Assembly: GCA_964019695.1 (NCBI GenBank) | Contig: OZ026515.1 | Coordinates: 145,689,152 to 145,753,151, forward strand | DNA: 64,000 nucleotides | Origin: Loripinus fragilis | Taxonomy: Eukaryota; Mollusca; Bivalvia; Lucinida; Lucinidae | Direction: 5' to 3' | Shown here: one piece after another, positions 11,130 to 23,170 of the stretch | Position numbering within the stretch: the first letter of the stretch is position 1 | Layout: every line of letters starts with the position of its first letter | The notes under the pieces: generated by a model | Seen by the model: the letters and a program-made list of their open reading frames with translations, nothing else | Told to the model about the DNA's origin: nothing | Database searches by the model: none | Position numbers and translations under genes: made by a program

Positions 11130-12049
11130 TTTTGTTGTTGTCATCAACAAATTTCACAAAGGTCGGCACCAAATTTCTAAGGAAACCTTAAGCCACTTGT
11201 GATTTTCAAGGGGATGTCCGAATACCCCTGTCCCCCTCTTGATTCACCTATGTAATTGCTATGTCTTATCAAATCTGAAAATGAAGAATGATATCACACA
11301 CAAATGTCTAAGTATCTGTTTATGTAGTGAATCTCTCATGAGGACCAATGTACTATTGAATTCTTTCTTGCCCTTGAATGCCAAATTGATAATTGCTTAT
11401 AAGAAATGCAGAGAATGTGGGAGATGAAATCATCTATCTTGCAGCTTTAAGTGTCCTAGGATGAAGCAAATTCTGTTGAAACTAAATCTGCCATTTTGGA
11501 TTTTTAAACATCTGTAAATATCAAATGGCAAAGTTTCATCCAAAAGCTATGATAAGCAAGATGATTTTGATTGTGAAATTGTTATGATTTCCCTATTCTT
11601 GCTGAAGATGTTCCTAACTCTTCTTCTGTTCTGGATCAATTGAACAATAAGATAATCAAGTACTGTACAAGACGGGGCTATGAAATGTTTTTATGCATAC
11701 TTAGTTCTGAACCAAAACATGGTTTGCAATTATGACTTCCTCTTAAATTGCAGGATAATGGGTCAATATCCCTGACTTAAAACTTTCATTTCCTGGTTGG
11801 TGACAAATGTGTGTCTTTGTCCTGAATTTCCTTATCTCTAATTGCCTGTTAATATTTTGCCATTTTCTTTATTTCCTCACAGATATTTGGTTGATTAAAT
11901 TATTTTAATGTGATGACACTTAAAATATGTCAGGAAGTCTTCTTGTTCAGTAACATTTTAAGTGTTTCAACAGCAGAAGTGCATAGCTATGGTAATGATT
12001 GGGTCAGTAAATATATCTGAACTACCATGTGGTTTTGCTGCTGTCTAAA

Positions 12050-12170
12050 GTGATGATTCTGTTCATTGTTACTTGTTGCTCCCATGTCTTAGGCTCTGGT
12101 TTTGTGATTTAACTATTTCTATCATTTCTAATTTTGCAATCAAATCATAGAGGAAGAGAGAGCTAGCTAC
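12050..12170 (+). repeat. Retroelement family A fragment
   Basis: A short decayed piece (TGATGATTCTGTTCATTG..., ATTTTGCAATCAAATCAT, GAAGAGAGAGCT) in the same order as family A. The stretch 11130-12049 shows nothing recognisable. Confidence 0.45.
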
Positions 12171-12289
12171 TCTACTTAAACTGTACTCTTCCCTTTATAG
12201 AGAGAATCTTACATGAGTTTTCATGTTTTATTGTATTTATTAAGAGCTGGGGTAAAGAGATAAAATGCGAGGCTTGCCAAGCATTTTAT

Positions 12290-13060
12290 CTCTTTTTCGC
12301 AACGAGTTTAATAAATTCAATAATACAGGAGCACGAATGTTAGATAATATTTATCACATGACATTTAAATTACTTAAAAACCACATTTTTGGTGTCAAAA
12401 CGTCAGGATTTTGCCTTTTTATGCGCAATGTTATCAGTGTCACCAAACCACGTGGTGTGTGACGTAAATTTTTGGTACCACCGGCAGCTAAATCATCAAC
12501 AAGAAGAATCGCCTCGGAACTTCAATCAATCGTAAGTATTTTATTTTCCAGCCGATTTCAACGACATATAGCCTATTCTAAGGGGAAAAGTGAGTTCTTT
12601 ACAACGGTGTTAATGGATTTGTCACCAGATTAATACTTTAGGCCTGAAAACGAGGCAAATGTTTGGGACTGGCTTGCCGTGGTTGCACGGTGTTTTTCAC
12701 ATTTTCTGGACATTTGCCTCGTTTTCAGGCCTAAAGTATTAATCTGGTGACAAATCCATTAACACCGTTGTAAAGAACTCACTTTTCCCCTTAGAATAGG
12801 CTATATGTCGTTGAAATCGGCTGGAAAATAAAATACTTACGATTGGTTGAAGTTCCGAGGCGATGCTTCTTGTTGATGATTTAGCTGCCGGTGGTACCAA
12901 AAATTTACGTCACACACCACGTGGTTTGGTGACACTGGTTATAATGGACGTCATTACGTTTCCCGTAAATCTGTAAACCACTAGTGGTTTATCGATTTTA
13001 TTGTATGGTGTTAAATCACTCCCAGATGTGACGTCATGTGATAAATGTGTGTATTTGTCT
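12290..13060. mobile_element. MITE copy carrying a nested hairpin insertion
   Basis: The outer parts (12290-12434 and 12939-13060) match 14085-14335, with shared TTTTTCGCAACGAGTTTAAT, AGCACGAATGTTAGAT, GACGTCATTACGTTTCCCGT and GGTTTATCGATTTTATTG blocks. The middle 504 bp is the insertion described next. Confidence 0.75.
12435..12938. mobile_element. Near-perfect 504-bp foldback insertion with 5-bp target duplication
   Basis: Left arm 12435-12662 and right arm 12710-12938 are reverse complements with very few mismatches, around a 47-nt spacer. The ends are CAGTGTCACCAAACC and its complement. GTTAT directly flanks both ends (12430-12434 and 12939-12943). Removing the insert and one GTTAT gives a sequence that aligns without gaps to the empty relative near 14217. 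CAGTG/CACTG ends resemble hAT termini, but the superfamily is not settled. Confidence 0.9.
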
Positions 13061-13199
13061 GTGTTCTGGTCTCTTTTCCTCACAGTGTCATGGGTTGGTC
13101 TGTGATCTTGAATAGTGGTATTTCCTCTTTGTACACATTCAGGGTTCGGAAATAACTTTTTTATGGCTCCACTTGCACTTTGCAGTAAAACTAAATTTC

Positions 13200-13720
13200 C
13201 GACAGTATATCTGACGATGTACTTCCCCAAATGAAAATTTTGAGTACGGTTATCCCCATTCTAATGCATATCTGCAGTTTCCTCTCAAATTAGAGCGTTG
13301 CAAGCTGCATAATGATGCTTGTCATCCAACAAAATGTGACATAATTAATGACATCAAAATGTTTCCTACAGTATATTGCAGTACACAACTATTTCATACC
13401 TTTCTGTGCAACAGTCAAATTGTATTTATTAATTTATTTTAAAGCCAATAAAGGCGCGTCAATGTAACGCAATGAGACTACACTGTTGTTCATCACGTCA
13501 CGTGATTGGGAAACAGTGAAAAATTTTGCCCCAGGAAACAGTTCATCGAAACCGGATCAAACTGGTAGTGACGTGAAAGGTTTAATATTACAAAAAATGT
13601 TTAATTACTCTGTATATAGTAAGTTTGGTAATAATAAATACTGTCGCAATTTTTTGACGTTATCCAATCAGACGCGGCGTTACAAAAGCAAGTGCATTAG
13701 AATTTTTTTGTTCCTTTTTG
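13200..13720 (+). repeat. Second copy of the 8558-8920 repeat, interrupted
   Basis: TTCCCCAAATGAAAATTTTG through TTATCCCCATTCTAATGCAT matches 8690-8740. After about 250 bp of unrelated sequence, TTTTTGACGTTATCCAATCA and GCGTTACAAAAGCAAGTGCA match 8858-8915. Confidence 0.65.
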
Positions 13721-13860
13721 GCACCTTAGTTTATTGATTAAACGTTGTTCATATTCATATGGAAATAAGTGTTTGTCATATCTTTTCTACTTTTGATAGC
13801 TTTTGAATGTTAAATATTAAACCTCCAAGAGTATCTATTTATTATTCTTTTGTCTTGCAG

Positions 13861-14011
13861 GGTTTACTTTTGAATGATGAATCAACATGTGTTTTCGGAG
13901 AAAATACAATCTATTTGCTTAGAATGAGTGTCCAAGTCACCATAAAGACAAGTTCTACGCTACATACTGTGAAAACAAGTAAATCAACACATATGTTGAT
14001 ACTTACTGAAG
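13861..14011 (+). CDS. Internal exon of the probable host gene
   Basis: Seen: a strong acceptor TTCTTTTGTCTTGCAG ends at 13860 and donor GAAG|GTATAA follows 14011. The 151 nt are open from phase 0 to phase 1 and encode 50 residues including GLLLNDESTCVFGENTIYLL, RMSVQVTIKTSSTLHTV and THMLILTE. The alternating pattern and lack of low complexity suggest a beta-rich fold continuing that of exon 4450-4640. The phase-1 end joins exon 18131-18211 (G|GT, glycine) without breaking the frame. No family is recognised. Confidence 0.6.
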
Positions 14012-14084
14012 GTATAATCTGTATAGAGGATCTTACATGAGTGCTCATGTTTTATTGAATTTATTAAACGAGTTGGGTAAAAGT

Positions 14085-14335
14085 TCTTTTTCGCAACGAG
14101 TTTAATAAATTTAATAATACAAGAGCACGAATGTTAGATTCTATTTATCATATGACAAATACTTTGAAATCTCATTTCTGGCGTAAAAACGTTATAATTT
14201 TGTCATTATGTACGCAACGTTGTTATGGACGTCATAACGTTTCCCGTAAATCTATAAACCACTAGAGGTTTATCGATTTTATTGCATGGCGTTATTTTAC
14301 TCCCAGACGCGACGTAATAAGATAATATGTATTAT
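14085..14335. repeat. Empty-site relative of the MITE at 12290
   Basis: It matches both flanks of the 12435-12938 insertion and lacks the insertion (CAACGTTGTTATGGACGTC at about 14216-14234). Confidence 0.75.
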
Positions 14336-14860
14336 TCAAGCATTGTCCTTTGACAAAACGAATTCCTCTTAGTTTATCAACCTATGATTTAAGTTATATT
14401 CGGAATAAATTGAAGTAAGTACCACTGCTAAAGCATACAGTAGAAGTAAATAAGATAATGTATGTGGACACTACTATTGTGATAATTGTCTTCGGACAAT
14501 AAAAATAAAGACTGTAATATTTGTTTTTTTAAGTAAGGTTTTATTTGTATCAAAGCATACATTTGTTGAAGCTGTTATCCTTAAGTAAGTGAAAAGTGTC
14601 TGTGCATGCTTAACAGTGTACATGTTGTCACACAGAAATAATCTAGGTGGAGGTTTGGCTAGTAGTTATGTCCAACACTCTTAACTGTTTTTGACAGAGA
14701 TGCTGTTTGCTAGTGTCTTTCTTGGTATTTCTCTTCCCCCAATTGTTTTTGGAAGTTTCCTGTTTGACCACTGAATTGTTATTGAATTGCTCTTCATGAT
14801 TTACGGCTTGGCCGTCGTTAACAGAGAGCAATTGCCTTTGATTATCTATTTCGGGATGTT

Positions 14861-15230
14861 TTTGCTCACCTTAGCCAGATGCTCATGGGTTAGCTGTTAA
14901 TATACCAATATCTCAAGCGTCTGGCATTCAAAATCTGCCAACTTTGTCGAAAATATTCTTCCCTGAAACCATGTGTCCAATTGAACTAGACTCCTAAAGA
15001 TAGGGGAACAAAAGTTTGTTGAAATAGTGCTATTTGGGCATGACCAAGATGGTCACCATGCCCATATATGGTAAACACACTTAAAAAATTCTTTGGAACC
15101 AATGACCTTGGAATTTGATATATAGCATTTAGGATGTGGGTGTAACCAGGTTGTACAAATGATCATATGTTGGCATTGACCTACTTAATGGCAAGGTCAA
15201 ATTTGTTTCATGTAGACAATTAAATGAGGT
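14861..15230 (+). mobile_element. Helitron-like family D fragment
   Basis: It starts TTTGCTCACCTTAGCC and contains CCAAGATGGTCACCATGCCC, ATATATGGTAAA and GCATTGACCTACTTAATGGC, as in 9511-11129. No 3' end was found. The stretch 15231-15870 shows nothing recognisable. Confidence 0.5.
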
Positions 15231-15870
15231 TTGATTTCCACTCAAAGATTGATCATTCTGCAGCCAATAAAGACATTATTATTATACTGCTAATGTAAGC
15301 CTACTCTATGTGGTCAACTGGTCTTCAACTTTCGAAATGCATGTTGATGGTACTCGTTAGAATATTGATAAGTGATTCAGTTTCAGCAATATCTACTCAA
15401 GAAATATCGCTTAAATCGCTATCAAACTTGATATCTGTGCTGCATTATTCACTGCATTATTCACTGCGACAACACAGAGTTAATACACATTTATCTGTGA
15501 CGGCACAAATCCAAGGGAAGTGATTTACCGCTAAAGAAATCAAGGGAGGTAACCAGCGTTATAAATTTTCTGCCCTAACTATTAACGGTCTAATTAAGGA
15601 AAATATTCTTGTTTGTTTTTACCACAAAAACGATTTGTTTTGTCATCGTTATATTTTCTTCCATATTTAATTGGATTTAGAATGTTAATATGTCACCTTA
15701 AAAAAAATTATTTTTCAATTCCTGTCAAAACCAAAATCTTTACACTTACTATATAAGGTTAACCTATTGAGACAAATACAAAAGATAAGTATCTTAGGTC
15801 ACGTTAGATATATGACCTTTCATCCAAGGTTGCTAATATGGGACTGGCATCATATACATTGTATTGAAAG

Positions 15871-15990
15871 TAAAGCAAAGATCAGGAATTGATAGAATCA
15901 AGTACCACACCAGCCCATTACCAGTAGGTGATCACAAGGCTGCAGGGAACAGATAAGACAGTATAACAAAGACAAACATATTCTTCTCAG
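15871..15990 (-). repeat. Retroelement family B fragment
   Basis: Inverted: GATCAGGAATTGATAGAATC, AAGTACCACACCAG and TAGGTGATCACAAGG match the 3' end of family B. Confidence 0.6.
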
Positions 15991-16147
15991 TAACAAGAGC
16001 AATCGTACTTTTGGAACACCCATAAGGTGAGACAATATCAAGATGAATATGTGGTCAAGCTCATGCCTATATACGGTAAAACCTCTTTAAAAGCCTTCTT
16101 CTCTTGCACCAAAGGGACAATAATCCTGTGCCAAGACATGTAGCATT

Positions 16148-16316
16148 TCAGGCCCGTAGGAAGCAATTACAGATTGGGGGGGCACACATAAATTTGGGGG
16201 GGGGGGGGGGCACACATAAATTTTTTTTTAATTTTTTTGGGGGGGCATAGTTGTGCAAATTATTGGGGGGCACGGCCCCCCGTGCCCCCCCCCCCCCCCC
16301 ATTCCTACGGCCCTGA
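16148..16316. mobile_element. MITE with poly-G/poly-C interior
   Basis: TIRs are TCAGGCCCGTAGGAA and, inverted, TCAGGGCCGTAGGAA. The interior holds several G runs of 7-18 nt and a C run of about 18 nt before the right TIR. Confidence 0.75.
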
Positions 16317-16496
16317 TTGTTGATATGTAGAGTTAGTAAAGTTGAATAAGATATGGAGCATGCTTTGGATGAGATCTGTTTTCCTTATGTTAGCCTATGA
16401 AAAACATGTGCCTCCCTGTGGAAGGCCCAATTTAGGCCCTGAACAAACTTGATAGTGGTCTACTTAGCAATGATACATACTTAATATCAAGACTGA

Positions 16497-17010
16497 TTCT
16501 TTGGCTGTTTGTCCGGCCCACCAAGGTTTACCTGTTGGATTTCTTTTCCTCCGGTATTCAGTTTTATTTACTGTTGGATCCTTATCTTTGCTTTATCTCT
16601 TTTTTATATCTTGATTTATATGTTCCTGGAGATGATGCATTGATAAGTTAGGGGTCTTTCATGCAAACCAAATATCTATGTGTCTTGATCCACATCTAAA
16701 TTAAGGGTGGGTTTGGTGCTGTGAAACCGGTTTAAGCCCTCCAGTAATATATTTTACTGACCGTTCCAAGGCGGTACTTCTTTTGTGGATCTTTTATGTT
16801 TTTTTCTGTCTTGGGTTTGTTATGCCTTTGTGCCCGTCTGTTTATTTGTGCCTTGTGGTCACCTGCTGGGAAAGGGCTGACCTCTTGGCTCTCGTTTGTG
16901 GTGTATAGTTGTGAGTTTTTTCACTTTCCCATTGGTATTCTGGTTCAGGTGTGGTACTTGATTGTGTCGATTCCAAATCCTTGCACCCTTACTTACTTTA
17001 GTCCTTGTGG
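16497..17010 (+). repeat. Retroelement family B, 3' non-coding unit
   Basis: About 510 bp aligned in order with 26815-27325. It runs from CTTTGGCTGTTTGTCCGGCC through GCCCTCCAGTAA and ACCGTTCCAAGGCGGTAC to GGTACTTGATTGTGTCGATT, ending in CACCCTTACTTACTTT. The TTAC-repeat tail is typical of LINE-like 3' ends. A short open frame here is inside the repeat and not a gene. Confidence 0.75.
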
Positions 17011-17079
17011 TTTCAGACATGAAGAATTAATCATATTTTCTCTTATGTAAGCCTATGTAAAACATGTGACCCCAGGGGC

Positions 17080-17300
17080 GGGCCCATTTTTAGCCTCAGG
17101 GGTATAATTTGAACAAACTTGGTAGAGGTCCACTGGATGATGCTACATACCAAATATTAAGGCTCTAGGCCCTGTGGTTTCAGACAAGAAGATTTATTTG
17201 TGCTTTCCCTATATGAACAAAATTTGTAGAGGTTTACTAGTTGATGTTTCATACCTAATATCAAGGCTCCAGACCTTCTGGTTTCAGAAGTTCCATGCTG
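17080..17300 (-). repeat. Dispersed repeat of the family D interior
   Basis: It contains GAACAAACTTGGTAGAGGTC, CACTGGATGATGCTACATAC and CTCTAGGCCCTGTGGTTTC, which is the inverse orientation of the units in 30150-31300. Confidence 0.6.
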
Positions 17301-17949
17301 ATGTTTTTGCATTAGCATTAAAATATTATAATAATTGAGTCTGTGTGTACAAATATGTTATACAATCTTAATCTGAGGGTATGTCTTTGCTATTTTTGCA
17401 ATATTATGACACACGTCATTTATGTTTGTTGATTAATCCTATGTATATGTGCAGACCATATGCAAATAAAGAGAGGCCCTTCCATGGGAGTGGGTACCTA
17501 TTCCCTTGTTCCCCTGATATAAATTAGCTTGTTTCACTGTTCCCCAATTAATAAAAATGTTTTCTTATTTTCCCTCTTCCACAATATTGTTGTTGTTCTT
17601 GCATTGCTTTTGTTCCTCTGGTTACCTTAAATTTGGCATTTGTTATCCTGAAATAATACCCTTTTCCCTAAAATATCCTGGGAGAGCCTCATAAGGGCTC
17701 TTATCATGTATATGACTAATTTCTGGCCGTCTTAGAAAAAAAACCATTGCATCCTCATTACCATGATGTTTCAAGAGTTGTTGTCACTTCAAATAAAGGC
17801 CAAACACTGATTGATGCGGAGTGTCGAATTCAAAATGCGATTGAAGGTCAAGGTCAGGATAAAGGTCAAATTCAGAGAGTGGGTTAAGATGAGAAGGTGT
17901 TTGATAACATCACAGTGAAGCAAGAAGTCGAGGAAGCTGTTGGCCAGAG

Positions 17950-18165
17950 ACCAGCAGGCCAATCAAAATCAAATTTCATCTTGTGCGTAATTGGGTTGGG
18001 GAAAGGCTGCGTTAGGTTTTGGGCCTGAACAGATTAGATCTCTGGTTTTCATGGCAACAGATAGCTTGCTGGAAAACATTGTAGCCAATCTAGCACCTTC
18101 ATTTTGATTGGATCATCTCCATTCTTGCAGGTGATGAGGACAACCATAAAATCTCTAACTCGAGG
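17950..18165 (+). repeat. Family D-type unit overlapping a zinc-finger exon start
   Basis: It aligns in order with 59600-59960: CAAATTTCATCTT, TTGGGTTGG, TTTTGGGCCTGAACAGATTA, CATGGCAACAGATAGCT, then GATTGGATCATCTCCATTCT, TGCAG and GATGAGGACAACCATAAA. The last block is also the first third of exon 18131-18211. Confidence 0.6.
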
Positions 18166-18211
18166 AAAGATTACAAGTGTCCCACATGTGGCAAAGTATT
18201 TGCTCAAAAAG
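18131..18211 (+). CDS. Exon with the first half of C2H2 zinc finger 1
   Basis: Seen: acceptor CCATTCTTGCAG ends at 18130 and donor CAAAAAG|GTAACC follows 18211. The 81 nt are open and have phase 1 at both ends. The peptide runs DEDNHKISNSRKDYK then CPTCGKVFAQK. The CPTC pair and the following GKVF are the beta-hairpin of a C2H2 finger. The two histidines come from exon 25325-25447, giving C-x2-C-x12-H-x3-H. C2H2 fingers bind DNA or RNA, so the product is probably a nuclear regulator. Odd: the acceptor and the first 25-30 coding bases resemble tandem units in a transposable element at 59.9-62.0 kb. Confidence 0.75.
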
Positions 18212-18559
18212 GTAACCATACTCTGGAAGAATTATTTTTATCCTATCATTCTTGATGCCCATAAAACAGTGAAGACCCAGATGAAATGCGCATAAGGCAG
18301 CACTTCATCAGGGTCTAAGATGAAAATAATCTTTAGGGACATACACTATAGTTAAGAAATTTCCACCTTTGACACCTTAAACTTCAAAATGGCCAATTTC
18401 ATACTTAAGATTCATAAGAATGAAAATGCTTGAACAGTTCTTGAATTATGGAATTTTCTTTCCAGTTTGATTCTGACATTATGTTTGAATTGTCTATTAT
18501 TTATTCTGAAAGGTAACAAGTCAGAATTTAACTCTTGCTAGTTTTGCCAGCTGATAACT

Positions 18560-18700
18560 CTTGCAAATAGTTTGAGAGACAAAAAGTAGGGCCTGATATG
18601 GATCCTAATTGTTTGACACTGATAGAATTCCTCAAAGAGTTTTTTGAAATCAAATTTTGATAATAATCAGCAGATATACGAGAAAAAAGTATGCACAATT
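18560..18700 (+). repeat. Dispersed repeat family K, copy 2
   Basis: GGGCCTGATATGGATCCTAA and TTGTTTGACACTGAT match 2373-2580 and 37250-37480. Confidence 0.55.
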
Positions 18701-18838
18701 ACCAAGCACACAAAGAGCCCAGGGGGTTGGTAACTCTGATAATTTCATATATACAATACATAGGCTTGGCCATTTTTGGGGCTCAAAATTTAGAATTTCA
18801 ATATTGAGGTTGCTGGGGAGGTGTTCAGAAAAAAATAA

Positions 18839-19023
18839 TATTTTGGGGGGGGGGGGGGTATGAATATTTCATGGTTATTTTGGAGGGTCATTATAAAAAC
18901 TGGACTAGGTTTAGGGATTATTTCTATATATTTTAGGGTATTTTCTTAAGATCAAGGTACATAATGGGGATATTTTTTTGTTTGCTAAAATTTCAAAAAC
19001 ACATTTTTGGTATGCCTGATATT

Positions 19024-19101
<78 letters not shown>

Positions 19102-19124
19102 TTTTGGGGGGGGGGGGGGGGGGG
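18839..19124. repeat. Poly-G, (TA)n, poly-T and poly-G tracts
   Basis: A G run begins near 18845. A (TA)n run of about 65 bp (19027-19093) is followed by T10-11 and a G run of about 20 nt. Open frames across it on both strands are artefacts of the repeat. Confidence 0.95.
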
Positions 19125-19829
19125 CGTAAACAGTCAAGAAAAAATAGACACAGAGTTGAAAACTGCAAAGTATATCTGGGTTTTGAGAGTATGTTTCTTA
19201 GCCGAGACACATTCTTTGTCACATCTAGGTTGATACTTACTGTCCCTTAAAAGTGTTTGTATTTCTAAATAGTTAAGATGCAACATTCTGTGAAATTTTG
19301 GTTGATGCTGTCGTTCACTTGATTTTGACACTAATTGAAATTATTGTATACATCACGTATATGTGTAAGGTCATTGTTTACCTCATAGATACGCCTTTGA
19401 TCGCTTTTGCAAACAGAGATCTTACAAGAGCTGCCGGTTCAGGGTCTACTCTGTTTGCTTGATATATCTGTTCCTACACAAGTGGACCTGACAGTTAATT
19501 TCTTTGTTCTATGTACCAACATGAAAGTTTATATAATTTTTCATAGTGGGCGGAGTCTAGCAATAATATAGGAAAGGGTCAATGTGCAAGCAAAATTATT
19601 CAGTGAGGTTAGATTTTTTCTGAGCCTTCATTTAGGCCCCTACATTATTTCTACAAGCCAAGAAGGATTTTTGCGAGACTGTGAAAGGCAGGTTGGTCGG
19701 AGCTTGCTCCTTTCCAATGCAGCAAATTCCAAACTCTAGTGATCTGGCACATATAGGGACAATCAGTAAAAATTTGCTAATATAGCGGTAAATTTAACCA
19801 ACAGAGTGCATATTTTAAAGTTTTTTTAA

Positions 19830-19935
19830 TTCTCAGCTAAAACGTATGTTATGGGTACGCAAAAGAACTGTATCAATGAGATGGGTTTTTTGAGCACCTA
19901 AAACACATATTTAAACTGATGGGTAAGAAAATATT
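19830..19935. repeat. Small palindromic MITE, copy 2
   Basis: GTACGCAAAAGAACTGTATC and TTGAGCACCTAAAACACAT match 25505-25625. A Tc1-type element begins directly downstream. Confidence 0.55.
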
Positions 19936-19943
19936 TTTACATA

Positions 19944-20790
19944 CACTGAAGGACTTTAAAAACGCAAAAATCGAAATTCATAATATTTACTAACTTTAAG
20001 TGTCTCAATTTAATTAAAATTTGGCAAAAATGGACATCAATATGTCAGCAAAACATGTTTGAAATTTTATGTCAAAATAATAAATAATGTTAGAGGAACA
20101 CTCTATCAAATAGCAATACCCTATGATTCTAAAATTGAAATTTGTCTAGAAATTGGACACGATTTTAAGTTATTGTGATAAAAAAAATTATTAGAGAATA
20201 AAAAAAAAACCCTTGGAGCCCTACTATTGGTCTGGCACTGACGGTAGACGGACACAACGGATATTGTCAATGTAAATATCGTCGATACTTAATCGACGTA
20301 AGTTGGCTCTTAACGTCGATCGCCATTCTTGGCTGACCAAACCTGCGTCGATCTTTAACTGTCCTAGTAGCCTGGTAACGATCTCTGAGCCGCTGTATAG
20401 TTCACCGATGGCAATTATGATATCTTGCGACGTCAGAAGCACGCACGCCAGCTTTTAACATACCAATTGCGCCAGATCGTTCATGTTCAGACAAACGTGG
20501 CATGAATAATAAAGCTATAAAACTAAACTGCAGTGTTTTTATACATGTTTACTTACAAGCTACATGTAAAATGATAAAATGTTTTGCTTCATTGATCCGT
20601 GGGGACGCCACGTGCAAAACATAGTAAACCAGCAATGCATAGTTGGTGGTAGCCAGTGTCTTCAAAACAACTGTACTGGGTATAGAAGCAGAGTGTCGTT
20701 TCTATCCGTTTTAATTTGTTAAAGAAGGCTAAAAATGCCCTTGGTGCAAAAAATATTTTTTATATTTTTCGTTTTTAAAATCCTTCAGTG
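19944..20790 (-). mobile_element. Tc1/mariner-type element, internally deleted, copy 1
   Basis: Inverted ends CACTGAAGGACTTTAAAAAC lie between TA dinucleotides (19942-19943 and 20791-20792). On the minus strand, from an ATG near 20502, a frame MPRLSEHER...GMLKAGV...DVARYHNCHR matches the N-terminal helix-turn-helix typical of Tc1-like transposases, then meets a stop. No catalytic DDE/DDD part is present. The same deletion structure is seen at 23171-23954. Confidence 0.85.
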
Positions 20791-20864
20791 TAGTTACTTA
20801 CTTTTAATGTCATACAATGGGTTTGGCATTTTATATATTATTCATATAAGGATTTCACTAAAAA

Positions 20865-21480
20865 AAATAGTGACTATGATCAGGAAATATCACAATCACA
20901 AACCGCAGACAACCCCATGGTACCGCGAGGAAGAGCCACTCAACCATCACGAGACACAAGGAAGACAAATTAAGCAAAGCAACCAGCTCTCTCTTCCCCA
21001 TCAAGATGATTTTGCAACACTAGAATGGACATAAAGTAACGTACAACAAAACATAGAACAATTACAGATTCCCACAATGGGAGTAACAATAAACAAAAGT
21101 CAACAACAACAGAACCACGGCCCCAGAACGGACAGCAACCCAAGCCACAGGGGGCCCAAATGCATTTCACCGGCACCAAACCCCAGCTCCAGATTCTGCC
21201 GCAGCCAAAGCACAAGAAATACCCAGCCCGCATGGAGACCCTCTGACTAATGCAATGCCGCACCACCGAGAAACACTAATCAAATGAACATACCACAATG
21301 AAACAAAGAAAAGGGCTCATGACTCACAGATAGTCAGAGCTAAAGAAAACCTCAAGCTAAGCCACGGCGGGTGCAGCCACAGACAAGCACCAGGCACCAA
21401 CCCATCGATTAAAGCCCCCATGCCAGAGCCGCCACAGAGCCTGAGGCCCAAACCACGGTTGTGCAACCAAATAGGAAACC
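20865..21480 (-). repeat. Retroelement family A copy
   Basis: In inverse orientation, GACTATGATCAGGAAATATC, CACAATCACAAACCGCAGAC and CGCGAGGAAGAGCC start the unit. It continues past a CCCACAATGGGAGTAACAAT block into GC-rich sequence related to family A. Confidence 0.7.
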
Positions 21481-21764
21481 ACAGCTATAAACTGTGATTG
21501 GATTTAAAACCAGACATCCAGAAAATCTGCTTAATTATGGTATAGTTTTTTAAAACTATTATACGTTATCCTTTATTGAGTTATTTCTATGAAATTTTGG
21601 CAATATTTTGTAAAATGTTTAATAAAACAGTTGGGATATGATTTTATGTGAGAACTTGATAATTGTCACTTTACATATGAATATCATATGTACTATCCTC
21701 AACATTGCTGTTCCATTCTGCTTGGCCTTAATCACCACAGGATGACGAAGAAAATTTCAAAAAT

Positions 21765-22030
21765 AGTAAGTGAGTATGATCACGAAATACCACAATCACA
21801 AACCGCAGACAACCCCATGGCACCGCAAGGAAGAGCCCCTCAACCTACTTGAGAAACCAGGAAGACAAATTAAGCAAAGCAACCAGCTCTCTCTTCCCTA
21901 TCAAGATGATTGCAATACAAGAATGGACATAAAGTAACGTACAACAAAACATAGAACAATTACAGACTCCCACAATGGGAGTAACAATAAACAAAAAGTC
22001 AACAATAACAGAACCACCGGTTTAGAACGA
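21765..22030 (-). repeat. Retroelement family A copy
   Basis: Nearly the same blocks as 20870-21120 in the same orientation, so two adjacent copies or a local duplication. Confidence 0.7.
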
Positions 22031-22479
22031 ACAAGTTCGACCCATCACTAAATGTGAAAGCTTAGATGTGTTGACGAGTTGACAAAGAAATATTGCTTTA
22101 ATCAATTGTATCCTAATCCCTGTTGTTTTTCACACACTAATTATTTGATCATTACCTCAAAATCTGAGTGATCTAAGTCAATTATCTAAGATTGATTCCC
22201 CAGTTTAATTGAAAAAATCAAGGGAATTTGTCTTTGAAGTAAATTACTAAAGAATGATAGAAAAAATCTTGATAGCATTGCCATTTTGGTTGACAAACCA
22301 AGGGAAGTTACTCTGAAAGTCGTAAAAGTTGATACCTCTTTATCAGAGAGTTATACTTCAATGGGCGGAGAACTTACAATGGATGTGTAAACACAAACGG
22401 TAGGAAGCTGTTTGTGAGATTTCTTTGGAAGTGGTTACAAGAGTTGTATGACATTAAGATTTAAGCTTCAGGATATCAA

Positions 22480-23070
22480 AGTGCTTACACCTTTACCGTA
22501 TATCATTTGAGGGAACTTGAAACTTTCTTCACTATTTACCATTTTAGGGGACTTGAAAGCAGATTCACTGTTTACCATTGCATGGAACTTGAAAACACCT
22601 TCACTGTTTATCATTTTAGTGAACTTGAAAACACATTTACTGTTTATCATTTTAGGGAATTTGAAAATCCTTCACTGTTTATCATTTTAGGGAACTTGAA
22701 AACAGCTTCACTAATTATCATTTAGGGAACTTGAAAAACCTTCACTGTATATCATTTGTGGGAATTTGAAAACACCTTCACTATTTATCATTTTAGGGAA
22801 CTTGAAAAACCTTCACTGTTTATCATTTTTGGAAACTTGAAAAACATTCACTGTTTATCATTTTAGGGAGCTTGAAAGCCCTTCACTGTTTATCAATTTA
22901 GGGAACTTGAAAACAGCTTCACTATTTATCATTTTAGGGAACTTGAAATACATTCACTGCTTATTGTTTTAGGGGACTTGAAAAACCTTCACTGTATATC
23001 ATATGTGGGAACTGGAAAACTCATTCACTCTTTACCATTTAAGGGATCTTGAAAAACCCTTCACTGTTTA
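22480..23070 (+). repeat. 36-bp minisatellite array 1
   Basis: About 16 units of 35-36 bp. The consensus is TTCACTGTTTATCATTTTAG followed by GGAACTTGAAAACACC. Many units keep a TTTTAG|GGAAC acceptor-like junction. The array lies in the intron between the two zinc-finger exons. Confidence 0.95.
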
Positions 23071-23170
23071 ACATTTTTTGTAGTTTTTTGTTATTTAATA
23101 TTCTATTTAAGAAACAACATCATACAACATATTCAAGCACAAGACATTTTACAATACACAAGTACATGTA

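Noticed and set aside
12910..13230. 106-codon minus-strand frame
   Set aside because: It spans the edge of the hairpin insertion, MITE sequence and a family A fragment, so it is a chance fusion of repeats.
18911..19233. Open frames of about 90-100 codons on both strands
   Set aside because: They consist of the (TA)n and G/T tracts read as Tyr-Ile and Gly/Pro runs.
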